Notes under the pieces: generated by a model
What the model was told of the DNA's origin: nothing
Database searches by the model: none
The model's input: only the letters and a program-made list of their open reading frames with translations
Assembly (NCBI GenBank): GCA_964023205.1
Contig: OZ026835.1
Coordinates: forward strand, 13,908,414-13,972,413
Length of the DNA: 64,000 bases
Origin: Lutraria lutraria
Taxonomy: Eukaryota > Mollusca > Bivalvia > Venerida > Mactridae
Reading direction: 5' to 3'
Shown here: positions 62,856 to 64,000 of the stretch, one piece after another
Layout: every line of letters starts with the position of its first letter
How positions within the stretch are numbered: position 1 is the stretch's first letter
Position numbers and translations under genes: made by a program

Positions 62856-63557
62856 CAGTTAAATCTCGTGATATAAAAATAAATAAAAAAATAAAAATTC
62901 GCTTATACCAAAATTTTGGTTATGTCAAACTGTTTCTTTGGGTCCCGATGTTTTAGCTTTTTCTCTATATGAAATTAATCTGCTTACCTCCAATTCACTT
63001 ATCTCCAAATGTCGTCTATGTCAAACTGAACTTTTGTCCCTGTGACTCTAATCAGCCTGTAGGCTCAAAGTTGGAGCTGATCGGCGAACATCAGAGCTTT
63101 AAAAAAATAAATAATTCCGAAAGCGTGATCGATGTTGCAACAAATGCCTTCATCTTACCAATGACCTATACTATACATGCTTACTGTATAGTATAGGTCT
63201 TTGATCTTACATTATGAACAGAATGCGTCAACATCAGAAAATACGTAAAGCTAGGCGCTTTGTATTTTCGAATTCTTACAGCAAATTTCATTAATAAGTA
63301 GCTGATGTTGGGACATTAATCATGTTGATATTAATTATTATGAATAGATACACAATTTTTTTTTGTTTCTTCTTCGTATGCACATGTTTTATACAAGCGA
63401 AACGTAATCATACATGCATTTTAATATTTAAATGAAGGCTATACACACAAATACTTTAAAACATGTATAATTATACAATATTTGTTTATCTCAAATTTCG
63501 GTTATCTCAAACTATTTTTCACTGTCCCTAGGAATTTGAGATAACGAGATTCAACTG
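62856..63557. mobile_element. Tc1/pogo-like MITE with CAGTTAAATCTCG ends
   Basis: Starts CAGTTAAATCTCGTGATAT and ends ..TGAGATAACGAGATTCAACTG, with TA on each side (62854-62855, 63558-63559). Inside are repeated TTATCTCAAA/TTATGTCAAAC motifs. No ORF. It sits between the transposase remnant and the SWIM exon. Confidence 0.8.
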
Positions 63558-63675
63558 TATATGTAATGCTTGTAAATTACAGGTTTTGATAAACAAATTT
63601 ATAAAAGTTTGATCATAATTATTTTTGATATACAGGAAATAACTAGAAGTAGTGTTTGAACTTAAATACACTTAC

Positions 63676-63909
63676 CAATTGTCAGAAAATTCTGTCATAA
63701 TTAGTTTTCTCTTTCTAGAGACATTGAGTGGCTGAGCAATGACCATTCTTGATACAGGCTTTGGTTTTATTTTCCAGCCTCTTGGCTTATCCCATTGTTG
63801 TGGTAAGCTTGTTGAAGATAGCATAGCCAGGACGTCTTTGTAACCTGCTATCTTCCATTGCTCAACAATGTTGATGATGGCCAGGATATGGGAGCAGTTA
63901 CCACTTATT
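63676..63909 (-). CDS. SWIM-type exon of the YqaJ protein
   Basis: Acceptor TCATTTCAG, then ISGNCSHILAIINIVEQWKI (the second half, C.H, of a SWIM zinc finger). It continues to SLPQQWDKPRGWKIKPKPVS, as in transposon YqaJ proteins ('C.W..PR...I.PKP'). Donor AATTG|GTAAGT. This should be the N-terminal part of the protein whose nuclease exon is at 59900-60650. The phases do not join directly, so an exon is missing or eroded. Confidence 0.75.
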
Positions 63910-64000
63910 CTGAAATGAGATAACATTCATAAAACTAGCATTCTTTAAGATAACTAGTATGTCAAGTAAAAGTGCTGAGCAAATCTCATTATTCGCCTAT

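Noticed and set aside
33600..64000. Chorein-domain (5') exons of VPS13D
   Set aside because: I looked for the N-terminal chorein motifs on the minus strand and found none. They are outside the window or lost.

Overview
The window is nuclear DNA of an invertebrate animal, most probably a bivalve mollusc. It is AT-rich and has small coding exons flanked by AG/GT splice sites. It also carries many animal-type DNA transposons, tRNA-derived SINEs of the kind seen in bivalves, and a dispersed family that starts ACAAGAGGGCCAAGATGGCC. No tRNA, rRNA, CRISPR array, operon or bacterial feature was seen. The organism call is inference from repeat families and protein similarity.

Region 1 (about 0.1-33.6 kb, minus strand) is a long fragment of VPS13D, the bridge-type lipid-transfer protein that is the only VPS13 with a UBA domain. 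I place 32 exons, from a segment just after the chorein region (33.5 kb) to the conserved YYNR..WEPLIE segment and beyond (0.1 kb). Most junctions keep reading phase. The gene continues past coordinate 1, and its 5' chorein exons were not found. This copy is damaged: an in-frame TAA, four places needing single-base frame corrections, two DNA transposons sitting inside coding exons with clean target-site duplications, and several conserved stretches that seem to be missing. Either it is a decaying copy or null haplotype, or the consensus is error-prone in places.

Two minisatellites (31 bp and 33 bp units) lie directly against VPS13D 5' splice sites. Each unit copies the exon end plus the GT donor, making ladders of about 11 and 10 donor-like sites.

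Region 2 (10.5-15.0 kb, inside a VPS13D intron) is a 4.5 kb Mutator-like element. It has 340-bp inverted repeats, a 10-bp target duplication, a FLYWCH-type exon and the C-terminal part of a MULE transposase, but the catalytic centre is missing.

Region 3 (33.6-59.4 kb) is almost entirely repeats: several copies of a family with hairpin ends, tandem arrays, pogo-like and other MITEs, and a 3.5 kb element with 9-bp target duplications. One orphan exon at 51.7 kb resembles a cysteine-rich GCC2/GCC3 motif.

Region 4 (59.9-63.9 kb) is a decayed ISL2EU-like transposon. SWIM and YqaJ-nuclease exons are on the minus strand and a broken DDE transposase is on the plus strand between them.
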